Below are positions 36,215-47,838 of a stretch of DNA of 64,000 nt, piece after piece. The notes below the pieces were generated by a model. That model was given only the letters and a program-made list of their open reading frames with translations, ran no database searches and was not told where the DNA came from. Position 1 is the first letter of the stretch. Every line of letters starts with the position of its first letter. A program made the position numbers and the translations under genes. Source of the DNA: Aselliscus stoliczkanus (taxonomy: Eukaryota > Chordata > Mammalia > Chiroptera > Hipposideridae); NCBI GenBank assembly GCA_033961575.1, contig CM066737.1:95632709-95696708 (forward strand). Direction: 5' to 3'.

Positions 36215-36600
36215 TTTTTTTAATTTAGGTTTAATTGACATACATTGTATTAGTTTCAGGTATATAACATAATAGTTGTATACATTGTGAAATGATCACC
36301 ACAATAAGTCTAATTAATCCGTAATCATAAATAGTTACAGACTTTTTTCTTGTGATGAGAACTTTTAAGACCAACTCTGTCAGCAATTTTCAAATATGCA
36401 ATACAGTATTATTAACTATAGTTGCCATGCTGTACATTACATCCCCAAGATGTATTTATTTTGTAATTGAAAAGTTTGTACCTTTCCCTTCACTCATATC
36501 ATCCCCACCCCCATGCCTCTGGCAACCACCAATCTGTTATCTGTATCTATGAGCTTAAAAATACTGTTCAGTGAAGTTATGTCATACAGTCTTCACACAA
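36215..36600 (-). mobile_element. L1M 3' UTR, antisense
   Basis: TTTAATTGACATACATTGTA, TTAGTTTCAGGTATATAACA and GCCATGCTGTACATTACATC are the reverse of an L1 3' UTR. Confidence 0.75.
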
Positions 36601-36619
36601 CTAGATTCATTTATCACAC

Positions 36620-36824
36620 TGTGCATTCCATCCTGGGGTCGCTGACAATCAGGTTGATTTTTTAAAAATTTGCATACAGTAAAGTTCATTCTTGGTGGTG
36701 TACCAGTCTATGGGTTTTGACAACTGTAGAGTCATGTATCCATACCACCCTTGTGCAGCCCATTATGTCCTCAACCCTTCTCTCTTCCCCAATCCCTGGC
36801 AACTGCTTATCTGCTTTCTGTCCT
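36620..36824 (-). mobile_element. Old L1M fragment, antisense
   Basis: GTTTTGACAACTGTAGAGTC, then CCTGGCAACTGCTTATCTGC are common antisense L1M phrases. Confidence 0.5.
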
Positions 36825-37268
36825 GTGGTAGATTCAGCAATGACCCAAAAAAATACCTATGTTCTAACCCTGCAACCGTGAATGTTTCATCATATGGATA
36901 AAGGGATGTTGCAGATGTGATTAAGTTAAGGATCTCGTGATAGGGAGATTATCCTAGATTATTCAGATAGGTCAGAAATGTAACCACAAGGGTCCTTAAA
37001 AGAGAGAAGCAAGAAAGTCAAAGGAGGTAGGAGACATGAGGGAAGCAAGAGGTTGGAGTGAAGTGAGGATGGGGTCAAAAGCTAAGGAATACAGGCGGCC
37101 TCCAGAAGCTAGAACGAATTTTCCCCTCGAGCTTCCAGAGGGAACCAGTTCTATAACACCTTGACTTTAGCCTAGTGAAACTGGTTTCAGACCTGTGGAG
37201 AATAAATTTGTGTTTTAAGCCACTAAGTTTGTGGTCATATTTTACAGTAGCAGTAGGAAACTAATACA
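36825..37268 (+). mobile_element. MLT1-type MaLR LTR
   Basis: AGATGTGATTAAGTTAAGGA in the middle and the ending ATAAATTTGTGTTTTAAGCC / CACTAAGTTTGTGGTCATAT identify an ERVL-MaLR LTR of the MLT1 group. It has no retroviral genes. Confidence 0.8.
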
Positions 37269-37424
37269 CATTCCTATAGTTCTACCTTTTTCAAAATGTC
37301 ATGAATGGGGTTATTAGAATACTTTTTGGTCATGGGAGTCTGGTTTCTTTCATTTGGTAAAATGCATTTAAAATTTATCCATGTTTATGTTATGTATATT
37401 TTACCACTAAAACCAGATTCATTC

Positions 37425-37864
37425 GGGCTGGCGAAGTAGCTCGTTGGTTAAGTGCTGGCTTGGGACGCAGTGGCCCCGGTTCGGATCCCACATATGAGGG
37501 CCAGTGCCACTGCCCTCTACAGCTAAGACAGTGAACAACAGCCCCACCTGGAGCTGGGCTGCTGTGAGTCCCTGGGGCAGCACAGCTGCAGCCCCTGCTG
37601 CAGTGGGCTGCCATAGGCTACCGTGAGTGGCCAGCAGTCAGTGTGAGCTGCCAAGAGTCGCTGTGAGCGGCCGTCTAGAGGTCGGCAATCAATCTGCCTC
37701 ACCTGAGAAGAGCGCAATGATGATACCAACATGGGACAGTGAAGCAATGTCCTCCATAACTAGACTGAAGAACAAAAAGGACAGCAACTTGTCTGTTCCC
37801 CGGTTCCCCAACGCTGTTCCCCACCCCCAATTCCCCAATAAAATCTTTAAAAAAAAAAAAAACG
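37425..37864 (+). mobile_element. Type B SINE, sense
   Basis: Complete head, body and tail (CCCCAATAAAATC plus A-run). The near-perfect duplication AAACCAGATTCATTC / AAAACAGATTCATTC lies at 37410-37424 and 37865-37879. Confidence 0.92.
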
Positions 37865-38140
37865 AAAACAGATTCATTCATGTTGTTGAGTGAATCAATA
37901 GATCTTTCCTTTTTATCACTGACTAGTATTCCATTGTATGCATCTTCCAGTTTGTTTATCCATTCACTTGCTGAAAGACATCTGATTGTTTCCAGGTTTT
38001 TATAATGAAGCTGTTACAAATATTTGCATACACATTTTTTGTGTGCACATAAATTTTCCATTCACTTGGCTATTAAAACTCATAGGTATTCATAAAGCTT
38101 TTTAAGATATGAAGATGTCAATTTAAATATCTTTACCAGG

Positions 38141-38300
38141 AAGGGCCGGCCGAGTGGTTCTGTTGGTTAAGAGCTGGCTCAAGAGTGCGAGCTGAGCTCT
38201 GAGCAACAGCAGTTCGATGCCAGCCCGAGTTGAGTTGCCGTTGAGCTGCCAACAGGTGGCAGGATGGCTCAGCTAAAAAATAAATAAATAAAGAGGGTTC
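38141..38300 (+). mobile_element. C-short SINE (single tRNA-like unit), sense
   Basis: Head GGGCCGGCCGAGTGG, one tRNA-like unit, end GGATGGCTCAGCT then an A/T-rich tail. A perfect 17-bp duplication TAAATATCTTTACCAGG lies at 38124-38140 and 38301-38317. Confidence 0.93.
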
Positions 38301-38317
38301 TAAATATCTTTACCAGG

Positions 38318-38815
38318 GAAAAACACATTATTAAGTAATGCAAATAAAAAGAATCATGGGCTTTTTAAGAATCACAGAACATGCCATAAGTTCTGATTTC
38401 TGGATGTCTTACAAGACCGCTTTGTTAGAAATAACATTTTCAAGGACATTTTAAGAATCCAGAAAATCATCTTATTCGGTTGCCAGGGTTTCTTACACCA
38501 GCAGTTAGGAGGGCCTATGGTTTTCCAGACCAAAATGCTGAAATTCCATTATTTAGAACTGAGAGAAATAAAGACAGATCTAAGAAGATTAAAACTACTA
38601 TGGAAAGGAAAGGGGCAAAATAGAATTATAAACAATTGGAATATGAGCATGTAATGTTATCCATCTACAGTGTAAACAGAAAAAAATAGACAATGAATAT
38701 TTGAATTTCTGATTATATTGGCAATCCATTCCCCCTAGTCCTTAGTACTGTTTGCTATGAAACTTGTTAAAAGTTTCATGTGAAGTCATTAAAACTTATC
38801 TGTTTTTTCCAACAG
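38318..38815. other. Upstream flank, unassigned
   Basis: No named repeat. It ends in a good polypyrimidine tract and AG. Confidence 0.35.
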
Positions 38816-38948
38816 ATGTGCAGTGACACCTCTGAAAGTGGAGTTTTGCCCGAACAGTCACTCAAACATAAAAGTGGCAAAAATTTTCCCTAAGGAATCA
38901 AAACTACAGAGGAATAATTCCAAGTTGCACCCCTCAATACAAAATCAG
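38816..38948 (+). other. Exon-like open frame, unknown
   Basis: Not a recognised gene. A strong acceptor (CTGTTTTTTCCAACAG, AG at 38814-38815) is followed by 44 codons without a stop from 38817 and a donor CAG / GTACAA at 38949. The frame reads CAVTPLKVEFCPNSHSNIKV, then AKIFPKESKLQRNN and SKLHPSIQNQ. The open frame between stops is only about 56 codons (38793-38960), so chance is not excluded. It lies on plus, divergent from ZFX, where I know of no conserved gene. Confidence 0.2.
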
Positions 38949-39049
38949 GTACAAGTCACATAATATATATACAAAAGGCTTATCAAACCAACCGCAACGT
39001 GTGCAACAAATGTTAGTCGGGGAATGGGATCTTCTCTTACGAGCTAACA

Positions 39050-39640
39050 AATTACCTGTTTTCATTTCCTGTATGTGAGCAGCACAATAAGCAGCATAAG
39101 CATCATCAGCATGGGTCCTCCACATCCCCAAGTCCCACTGGGGACATGTAGAGGAGCCCAGGTGACACTATGTACTCAATGCAAATTTGCATTGCAGCCG
39201 AGGAATACTGGTCTTAGGGAACTCAAATCTTTTATAGCAAGCCTGCTGTCTGTCCCAGAAGGAGATAGTACCTCATCTCTCAAGGTAGCTTCTGGCAAAT
39301 ACAGCCTTGATAGAGGGCCCAGGTAGAGGATCAGGGTCCTGCATTCTAAGCATACAAACCAAAACCAACATGGACACTCTGAACCATGACCAATTTCGTC
39401 TCCCAACAACATTATGCCCAGAGAGAAAACAGGCCACCTCTCCTTCCACATGAGGTAGACAATAAGATGTACTGCTCCAAGTTTTGCTCCTAAGAGTATT
39501 TTCCTTCACTGCTGTCTTTCAGGGGCTAGAACACAGCCAACCACCTTTAGCTGGTGCCAGCAAACTGCATAAACTAGGCCTATGTTTTGCTCTGTTAACC
39601 AGTCATAGAGAATTCTCTGGAAAGCCATGAATGTGGGTTA
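39050..39640. other. Unassigned, possibly LTR-like
   Basis: Text such as GAGAGAAAACAGGCCACCTC and CTTCACTGCTGTCTTTCAGG resembles an old LTR, but I cannot name a family or find its ends. The open frames on minus (39176-39509) look incidental. Confidence 0.25.
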
Positions 39641-40166
39641 AGGGAGAAATAAATCGGAGTAGCAAATACCATGAGAGCTTAAAACACCTCCTCACACAGT
39701 TTACTTGTGCCTTCTGAGCAGCTTGGACTCAATTGTATATGTAGGTATATATAATAGCATTATCATTTTCTAATGGAATACTGTAGTCACAGCCAATTTT
39801 CTATTTCCATGGATCAGATAACACCTAGTTCCTGATGGTCTTTTCAAGTGGCACAGCACTCTCTTTTCACCTTCCAGATCTCCTGCCCATGCTTTCCATT
39901 GAGTGAACCCACCCAGAAGCTAGAGGGCACGTTCCTTCCCTGAGCACAGAGCAGGTAGAGAGGGTGGAGTGAATCTGGAAGGGCAAATGGAAGATATCCA
40001 GCACAGCCCATAAATGGCATTGATTTCATTGGTGTGATTTTCTAAACCATTAAACCATTCTTGGTAAAGTTCCAAACAAAACAACTCACACTCCTTTGAA
40101 TTTACACAGTAGTTCCGTTCCTGGAAAATTCCAGGATATTGAAACTGCAAAAAATACTTTTGAGTT
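39641..40166. other. Upstream flank, nothing recognised
   Basis: No named repeat or exon. Confidence 0.35.
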
Positions 40167-40271
40167 ATGCTTGCTTCAGCAGCAATATACTAAAATTGGA
40201 ATTATACAGAGAAGATAAACATGGCCCCTGTGCTAGAATGACATGCAAATTCGTGAAAGCATTCCATATTT
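40167..40271 (+). pseudogene. U6 snRNA pseudogene
   Basis: Nearly full length. GCTTGCTTCAGCAGCA, ATATACTAAAATTGGAA, ATACAGAGAAGAT, CATGGCCCCTG and GCAAATTCGTGAA match U6 in order, with scattered changes (including in the ACAGAGA-adjacent and catalytic-stem regions). No U6 promoter elements are obvious upstream. A short A-run follows, as expected of LINE-mobilised copies. Confidence 0.93.
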
Positions 40272-41029
40272 AAAAAAATCAATCTTAGAAAAAGAAAACA
40301 GTGCTTTGAGTTTCTGTACAAAATGAAGTCAGGTTTAGGCTCAGATGATTACAAATAGGGTTTTCATGAATGAGAATGTCTAGGGGGACATTTGAAAATT
40401 ATGTAAGCTATAGGAAAATTTGTCCTTGTAAGAATGTCACATACATTGAAGAACATAGGACATTCTTGACTCCTGCCTATTAACTGCCAGGAAAGCCCTG
40501 CCAGGGGATTCCTGTCAACCATCGTAACAACTGAAAGAGCCCCACGTGTTTTAAAACATACACTTGCGTGATGCCGCCCCTAGTGAGACCCACTCTCCTT
40601 AAGTGAAACATTCACCCTTGCAGAATTTGAGTTTGATACTTCACCCACTTAGTGTCTGGGGGCAACAGTGAACGCAAGAAATGACTTCTCAATTTATGGG
40701 TCCTTGTTCAACCCAACATACTAAAGTCTCTGACCCTGTTACCAAATGCTGCCATTTCTGGCAATGTATAATTGTGAATTTGAATTTTCTGATTTAGTAT
40801 GAATAAAAATTAAGAAAATAACTGGCTGTGAAATGAGGCTCAAGCTTCACATGGAGCCAGATAAAAGTTTTAAAATAACCATATTTCATGTCACTTGATA
40901 TTAAACTATAACATTTTTCTACTTTTAACTTGTACATTTTAAGTAATACATACACATTATATAAAGTTACAAAATAAAAACACAAAAATAAAGAGTAAAA
41001 ACATCACATACTATGGTAGACAGAAGAAT
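40272..41029. other. Upstream flank, nothing recognised
   Basis: No named repeat or exon. Confidence 0.35.
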
Positions 41030-41835
41030 GCCCCCCACCAAAGATGTCCATGACCGGACCTGCAGAGTGGCGCATTGGTTAAGAGTTGGCTTGGGCACCA
41101 GCTCTGAGCAGCAGGGCCCTGGTTGGGATTCCACATGAGTGTCAGTGACGCTGCACCCTCTACAGCTAAGATGCTGAACAACAGCTCGACCTGGAGCTGG
41201 GCTGCTGTGAGTCCACGCTGTGTAGGCTGCAGTGGGGCTGGCCAGCCGCTGGCATGCGCTTTCGTGAGCTGCCATGAGTGGCTGTCCAATGGCTGGCGAA
41301 AGTGACTGCCTCAACTGGGAAGAGCGCAGTAATGATACCAACATGGGCCAGTGAAGCCTCCACAACTAGACTGAAGAACAAAAGGACAGCAACTTGTCTG
41401 TTCCCCTTCCCCGATTCCCCGACGCTGTTCCCCTCCCCCAATTCCCCAATAAAATCTTAAAAGAAAAAAAAAAGTTGTCCATGACCTAATCCTTGTAAGC
41501 TTTTCCATGTCAGAAGGGACTCTGCAGATGGGACTAAATTAAGGATCTTGAGATGGGGAGGTGATCTTGGGTTACCCATGTGGGTCCAATGTAATCACAT
41601 GGGTCTTAGTGATGTGGCCAGAGCTAAGGAATGGTAGCAGTCCCTAGAAGCTGAAAGAGGCAAGGAATTAATTCTCCCCTAGAGCCTCCAAAGGGAACCA
41701 ACCCTACAGACACCTTGATTTTAGTCCCATAAGACTCACTTTATACTTCGACCTCCAAAACTGTAAGAGAATAAGTTTGTGTTATTTTAACCCACTAAAT
41801 TTGTGGTAATTTGTTACAGCAACAACAGGAAACTC
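41030..41835 (+). mobile_element. MLT1-type MaLR LTR, split by a SINE
   Basis: The left end TATGGTAGACAGAAGAATGC and right part GATGGGACTAAATTAAGGAT, then GTGGTAATTTGTTACAGCAA, are MLT1. The SINE at 41055-41475 lies inside. There are no retroviral genes. Confidence 0.82.
41055..41475 (+). mobile_element. Type B SINE nested in MLT1
   Basis: Complete copy with the duplication TGTCCATGAC at 41045-41054 and 41476-41485, showing insertion into the LTR. Confidence 0.9.
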
Positions 41836-41839
41836 ATGA

Positions 41840-42498
41840 ACACCCATACCACCACCAGCACCGCCCCACTCCTGCTGCAGAGATCCACCATTGTTAGCAC
41901 CTTAGTACCCCTACTTCCAGATCTTTTCCTATGATATTACGTGTCTGTGTACTTTTTGCAAAAATTGATCACAGTGTGCATGCTATTTTACAACCTCCTT
42001 TTTAAAGTCAACAAACTCCATCTGTCCATTTCATCAAATACCTAGACTATATGAAAAAGTTCCCAAATGACACAAAAATTCCCTTACCAGTTGTTTGGTC
42101 CAAATCAGGGTCTGCTTGAAGACCAGCATTTGATTATTAGGTCCCTTCGATTATGATGTTGACTATTGAAGAGATAGTCCTACAGTTGTTTGGAGGAATG
42201 TGCCACCTTCTGGGTTTGTTCAGTTGTTACCTCTTGGTGCTGTTTACTTTGTTCTCCTATTTATTATATACTCTAACATTGTTATTAAACGTTTTGGCTA
42301 CAATACTCCCTAGGTAATGGGTATTCATGTTGAATCACATTAGAAGACACATATTACATGGTTAATCCATTAATGGTGTTAAGATTGATTACTGGATTAA
42401 GGTGATGACTGCCTAATCCCTCCATTCTACAGTTAAATTTTTGCCCTGAAACTAGGAAGTGATCATTGTTACTTTTGCATTTTAAAAATATCCAACGC
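41840..42498 (-). mobile_element. Old L1M fragment, antisense (left part)
   Basis: TTTGGAGGAATGTGCCACCT and the preceding text resemble an antisense old L1M 3' region that resumes after the SINE. Confidence 0.4.
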
Positions 42499-42891
42499 GG
42501 GCTGGCCGAGTGTCTCAGTTGGTTAAGAGCACAAGCTCTGAGCAACAGGGTCGTCGGTTGGATTCCCACATGGGCCAGTGAGGTGCACCTGAGCTGAGCT
42601 GCCACTGAGCTGCCAACAGGTGGTAGGATGGCTTAGCTGGTGAGAGCACATGCTGCTCCTAACAACAAGGTTGCCGGTTGACTCCCACATGGGATGGTGG
42701 GCTATGCCCACCCGCAACTAAGATGGAACACATCACCTTGAGCTGAGCAGCCAACTTGCTGATGGGCAGCCAGATGGCAACTGGACTTGGAGCTGAGCTA
42801 GCTCCGCCCTCCTCAACTAAGATTGAAGGACAAGAACTTGGCTGTTCCCCTTCCCCAATTCCCCCCCAAAAAAAATCTTTAAAAAAAAAAT
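42499..42891 (+). mobile_element. C-long SINE with two tRNA-like units
   Basis: Unit one starts GGGCTGGCCGAGTGTCTCAG. Unit two contains GGCTTAGCTGGTGAGAGCAC. The tail is AAGATTGAAGGACAAGAACT, then CTGTTCCCCTTCCCC and an A-run. The flanking duplication is too diverged to define. Confidence 0.88.
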
Positions 42892-42899
42892 CTAATGCC

Positions 42900-43345
42900 A
42901 TTCACCCACTTTAACACCAGTTGATAATGATGATGATGATAATGGTCACGATAATTTCATTAAAGTTTGTGATGTGTTTCAAAATCTAACATCTCTTCTG
43001 CATTTACTAATTGGCGTTCATCTGTGAGGTAGAGCTTCCCTCGTCTATTGCGGTATTTGGTTATCTAAAATATAGATTCTACTGGAAACACAAGAAAAAA
43101 ATGCTTAAATCTTTACTATTAATGACAAAATTACATAGTAAATAGTTGATATAATAGCTGCCTTGAATGGTGACAATAATTTTCAGACTTTCTCTATTTT
43201 GAGCATCATTATTAAATCATGGGTTTTCATATTCCATCTGTTTCAATTCATTGCCATCATTTGTCTTTATAATTCTCTAAATGTCATGACTTCAGCCAGT
43301 GAAACATGACCCCATTGATCTTGAGAACTTTACTGATTTCTAGCA
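42900..43345 (-). mobile_element. Old L1M fragment, antisense (right part)
   Basis: Phrases near 43200-43280 (GGGTTTTCATATTCCATCTG) continue the L1M-like text. A short GAT-rich patch is at 42926-42943. Confidence 0.35.
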
Positions 43346-43559
43346 CAAGAAAAAAGTATCCCTGGCTCTCCTTGTACTTTCTCTGCCTCAGTCCTGGAAT
43401 AAACTCTTTCTCCAAAAGGTTCAGTTCCCCTTTGATAGGGAATGGTTTTCAGAAGCCACAACCTGAGTACTAAGGGGTGCTCATTATTTGAACAATACAA
43501 TGAATGGTGACATTGCTTTTAGGCCATTTCAATGGACAGAGCTAGAAAAAATGCATATC

Positions 43560-44115
43560 GTGGCAGAGACACTCTAAGGTGGCCCACATGACCCCTGCCT
43601 CCTGGTATTTGTGCGGCTGTGTGCTCCTCTCCTGAAAATGGGAGGAACCATGACTTGCTTCTAGTCAGTAGCATATGGCAAAGGTAACAGGATGCACATG
43701 ATTACATACACAAGTATATGATTATAGTATGTATGACTAATGCTAGTCTTCCAAGGAGACTCTCTCCCTTGCTGGCTTTAAGGAAGCCAGTTGCCATGCT
43801 GTGAGCTGCCTATGGAGAAGGCAGCTTGGCAAGGAACTGAGAGGAGCTCTGGCTGACAGCCAGTAGGAAACTGAGGCCCTCAGTCCAGCAGCCTGCAAGG
43901 AATGAAAAGCTGTCAACAACCATGTGAGCTTGGAAACAGATGCTACTATAGCCCCGTCCGACACCCTGATTGAAGCCTTGTTATTCCCTGAAGCAGAGCA
44001 TCTAGCTAAGCCATGCCCAGATTCCTGACCCACAGAAAAAGAGAGATAATAAATGTGTCTTGTGTTAGGGCTCTACGTTTGAGCTAATAGTGTTATGTAG
44101 CAAAAGATAAGTAAT
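43560..44115 (+). mobile_element. MLT1/MST-like MaLR LTR
   Basis: GCTGTGAGCTGCCTATGGAG, AACAACCATGTGAGCTTGGA and GATTCCTGACCCACAGAAA are classic MaLR phrases. The polyadenylation signal AATAAA is near 44048. The open frame at 43743-44033 minus is LTR sequence, not a gene. Confidence 0.82.
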
Positions 44116-44618
44116 GCACTATTTAATCATGGGTTTATATGACTATTTTCAATTCAATTTTAATATTGTAATGTTTTCCTTAATTTCTTGGATTTTATCC
44201 TAATATTTTTGCAAATAATGGAACTACTGGTCCTATCTCTAGGAGCACTGCACAATAAATTGTGAATAAAAAACTGACAATGAGGCATCTCCTCTCCTTT
44301 GTATTTTGCCTTTATTCCTCTCTTTGAAGGGGAAGATTTATTTATTCATATTTTTTTCTCTTACGGTCTTGTTTATTTAAGTAAACTAAGTCTATGAAAT
44401 CACTTCATAATAATTTTAGCGCTAGGGTTCCTTTAAATTATTATTGCAAATTGTAATATTTCCTGTTAATATAGTACTTCATGGTTTAAAACAAATTTTT
44501 TCGTTTATAAGTTTCTCTATAAGTTTTGAAATAGCATTCAATTAACTTAAATTTGATTTAGGCAAAATTATCATACAAACTATGTGCTTCTAACAATGTG
44601 TATTTCCCCAAACAAGGC
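44116..44618. other. Upstream flank, nothing recognised
   Basis: AT-rich and featureless. Confidence 0.35.
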
Positions 44619-44633
44619 CCACCTATGCTTTTT

Positions 44634-45083
44634 TTCTTTTTTTAAAGATTTTATTGGGGAATTGGGGGAGGGGAACAGTGTTTGGGGAATCGGGGAAGGG
44701 GAACAGACAAGTTGCTGTCCTTTTGTTCTTCAGTCTAGTTGCGGAGGATGTTGCTTCACTGGCCCACGTTGGTATCGTCATTGCGCTCTTCCCGGATGAG
44801 GCAGATTGGTCACCGGTCTCTGGATGGTTGCTCACCGCGGCTATTGGCAGCTCACGCTGGCTGCCAGCCGCTCATGCTGGCTGTTGGCCACTGACTGTAG
44901 CCTATGGCAGCCCACTGCAGCAGGGAAGGCAGCTATGCCATCCCGGGGACTCACACAGCCCAGCTCCAGGTGGAGCTGTTGTTAGCTGTAGAGGACAGTG
45001 TGACTGGCTCTCATATGTGGGATCTGAACCGGGGCCGCTGGTGTCCCAAGCCAGCTCTTAACCAATGCGCCAATCGGCCGGCA
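44634..45083 (-). mobile_element. Type B SINE, antisense
   Basis: Complete copy. A perfect 15-bp duplication CCACCTATGCTTTTT lies at 44619-44633 and 45084-45098. Confidence 0.93.
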
Positions 45084-45099
45084 CCACCTATGCTTTTTA

Positions 45100-45879
45100 A
45101 ATGTTTTTTAAAACAATTAAATACATAGCTTGATTCTTTGTATTTTTAATAAACATATAAAATAGAAATTCAAAGTCCAAGCTCTGGACAACCACTTCTG
45201 GTGAACAAAGATGTCCCTAATCTAAATCAACCACTTTAAAAAATATTTAGTAACAAATATTTAATTTTGAAAATTATACAAGCACACTTATACTTGTATT
45301 ATTTCTGCTCCAAAATTAAATGTTTTCAAATGTTAGCTTGAAATGTTATTAATACTGATAAAAGAAAAAATCAGATTCATTTTGAATACTTCTCTATTAC
45401 CATCAGGTTTAACATAAGATGTCATAGAACAAATAATTCGACCTGACAAAATAACATTTCCCAAAAGTACTATTTCCAGTAACAATTTCTCTATTGAGTG
45501 AAAATTGACAGTAAATATTGTAAAATACCTCACAACAACCCTGCATATGGTTCAATAAATATGACTGTAATGTATTTTATAGAAAGCAGCAGAACTGGCT
45601 TTACAGAAGCCTGAAGAACAATGATTAAGTTCTCCTGACCAAAAATATCAAACCCACTAAGAAAGAGATTAAATTAAGACAAAGACTTTTCTGGCACAGC
45701 TTCACATGTACCTTAAAACTCTGTTCTATGTCATGAAACTATTTTCTCTGGATTAATAATGCATTGAAGAGGTTGAGGGAACCTTGAGAAAAGGGTCTAG
45801 GTTTTATTTATCTCTCTCTCCCCAGGTCTAGTATAGAACCTGGCATATTAATTAATGTTAAATAACTGAATGAATAATT
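45100..45879. other. Upstream flank, nothing recognised
   Basis: AT-rich, without named repeats. Confidence 0.35.
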
Positions 45880-45957
45880 GGAGGAAGGAAAGAAGGAAGG
45901 AAGGAAGGAAGGAAGGAAGGAAGGAAGGAAGGAAGGAAGGAAGGAAGGAAGGAAAGG
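45880..45957 (+). repeat. (GGAA)n microsatellite
   Basis: About 17 near-perfect GGAA units. Repeats of this motif can act as ETS-factor binding arrays. Confidence 0.97.
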
Positions 45958-46354
45958 CAAAGGATCCAATGAATAGCCTTAAGTGGCTTTAGGTTACTCT
46001 GAAATATATTTAAATATCTTAAAAGTAATGAAGAATTACAAAGCAATGAAGAACTGAAGGAAGTTAGCCAAAACCTTAGTGAAAGCTGCAGATTTCCATG
46101 AATCAATTAAAGAAATAGATATTAATAGGCTATAAACCCAGAAATGAGGATTATGGAGACTGTGGAGACTGTGGGTACAAGCCCTACTTTAAAATTTTGA
46201 AATCCATGTCATTTTGTTGATAAAAAGGGGATTAATCTAACATTTGTGATCATGATAAACTGGAGATCTACATCCCAGGTCTTACAACCCACCCAGTTTC
46301 TGGCCAAACAGCAACCACAGTCAAAAGAGACAGTAATTTGTTCATTTAAGAAAC

Positions 46355-46415
<61 letters not shown>

Positions 46416-46456
46416 CAGAGACAGAGACAGAGACAGAGACAGAGACAGAGAGAGAA
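46355..46456 (+). repeat. Compound (GA)n and (GACAGA)n microsatellite
   Basis: A GA run of about 17 units is followed by about nine GACAGA hexamers, then GA again. The long open frames across it are artefacts of the repeat. Confidence 0.97.
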
Positions 46457-46639
46457 AGATTGTTTGAGAAGTGCTCTGGGCCCAAGAGGGACAATACTGC
46501 CCTCTAGGGAGTGCTTTGGAAGTTTGTGGATATATACGTGTATATATTATATATTTTTGACACATTGGAGTGAAACAGCAAAACATTAATGATAAAGGGA
46601 ATCTTAAAAGCCACAAGAGAAAAAAGACATTACCACTAA

Positions 46640-47838
46640 GAAATGAAAATTAGATGATCAGCAGACTTCGCATCAGCCAACAACTGATGCCAGAAGACAG
46701 TAGAATCACATTTTCAAAGTGAAAGGGGAAGTTATTAGCAATGTAGGATTTTATACCTAAGTAAATTACCATTGTAGAGTAAAGGGAAAATAGACATATT
46801 TATAGACATTAAAAAAAAAAGAAGTTTAACACTCACAGACTCTCACTAAAAATACTGTGGGTGTTCTGATTTCTGGTGCCAGTCAAGACAGAGCAAGTCC
46901 ACTATAGTCTATCTCTCTCACTTAAAACAACTAAAATCTCTAGGGTCAGAAACACAAAAGCAGCTACCTGAGAACTCTGAAAAGTAAGTAGAAGCAGGTA
47001 GATTGAGATGGGAAATAAAAACTAGAAGTAGTGACTCGCTCAGGGATGCGATCCCCGTAATTTTTTTTTAGCTACTCTGTCTCCCAACATTGATCAGAGG
47101 AGAAGTCTCCAGCAGAACTGCTGTGAGCAGTACAAGAAGAAAAACTCCAAGGAATCCCATACTTCTGACCAGAGGGATGAGAAAAATATGCCCCTGAAAG
47201 ATGGAAGTATGGGAGGAATCACAAAGAGGAGACAGCGGTCAATTCTGTGCATGAAACAGCAAAACACCAGGCTCACCTAAGAGCTAACCATACTTGGGGC
47301 AGGCCCAAAGCAACGTATCGAAGACTTTAAGACCTGAACTAAGATGTATAAGACCACTCAAACGAACCCCTGAGTAGAGCATATGTGGGATAAGCCCAAA
47401 GTATCAGAGCAAAAACTGCCCTGATACTTTGGACCACTGCACACTAAGGTGAGCTAAAACTTGTAGCCTGAACCTAACTAGGTTGACTGCCTGCTTAAAA
47501 AAAAAATCTCATCAATCAGGGGATTTTAACAGGACCCAGATTCTTACAACATAAGATTCAAAATATCCAGTATACAATCCAAAATTACTTGACATACAAA
47601 GAATCAAGAAAATGTGACTAATTCACAAAGCAAAAGACATTCAACAGATGCCAAATTCAAGATGACTCAGATGCCGAAATTAACAGACAGACTTTAAAGC
47701 TGTTATAATTATGCTCTGTGAGGTAAACACACACTTTAAATAAATGAAAAGATAGTTCTCAGCAGAATAAAAAGAAACTATAAAAAAATAAGCTAATGGA
47801 AATTTTAGAAGATAAAAATACAATATATAAAAAATTCA
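46640..47838 (+). mobile_element. Old L1M internal/5' sequence
   Basis: AACAACTGATGCCAGAAGAC at left, and at right AGTATACAATCCAAAATTAC and CTAATGGAAATTTTAGAAGA, resemble the 5' UTR/ORF1 region of old L1M elements. Non-coding. Confidence 0.5.

Noticed and set aside
43743..44033. 96-codon minus open frame
   Set aside because: Falls entirely in a MaLR LTR.
46209..46616. Long Ser/Leu-repeat and Arg/Glu-repeat open frames
   Set aside because: They are translations of the GA/GACAGA microsatellite.
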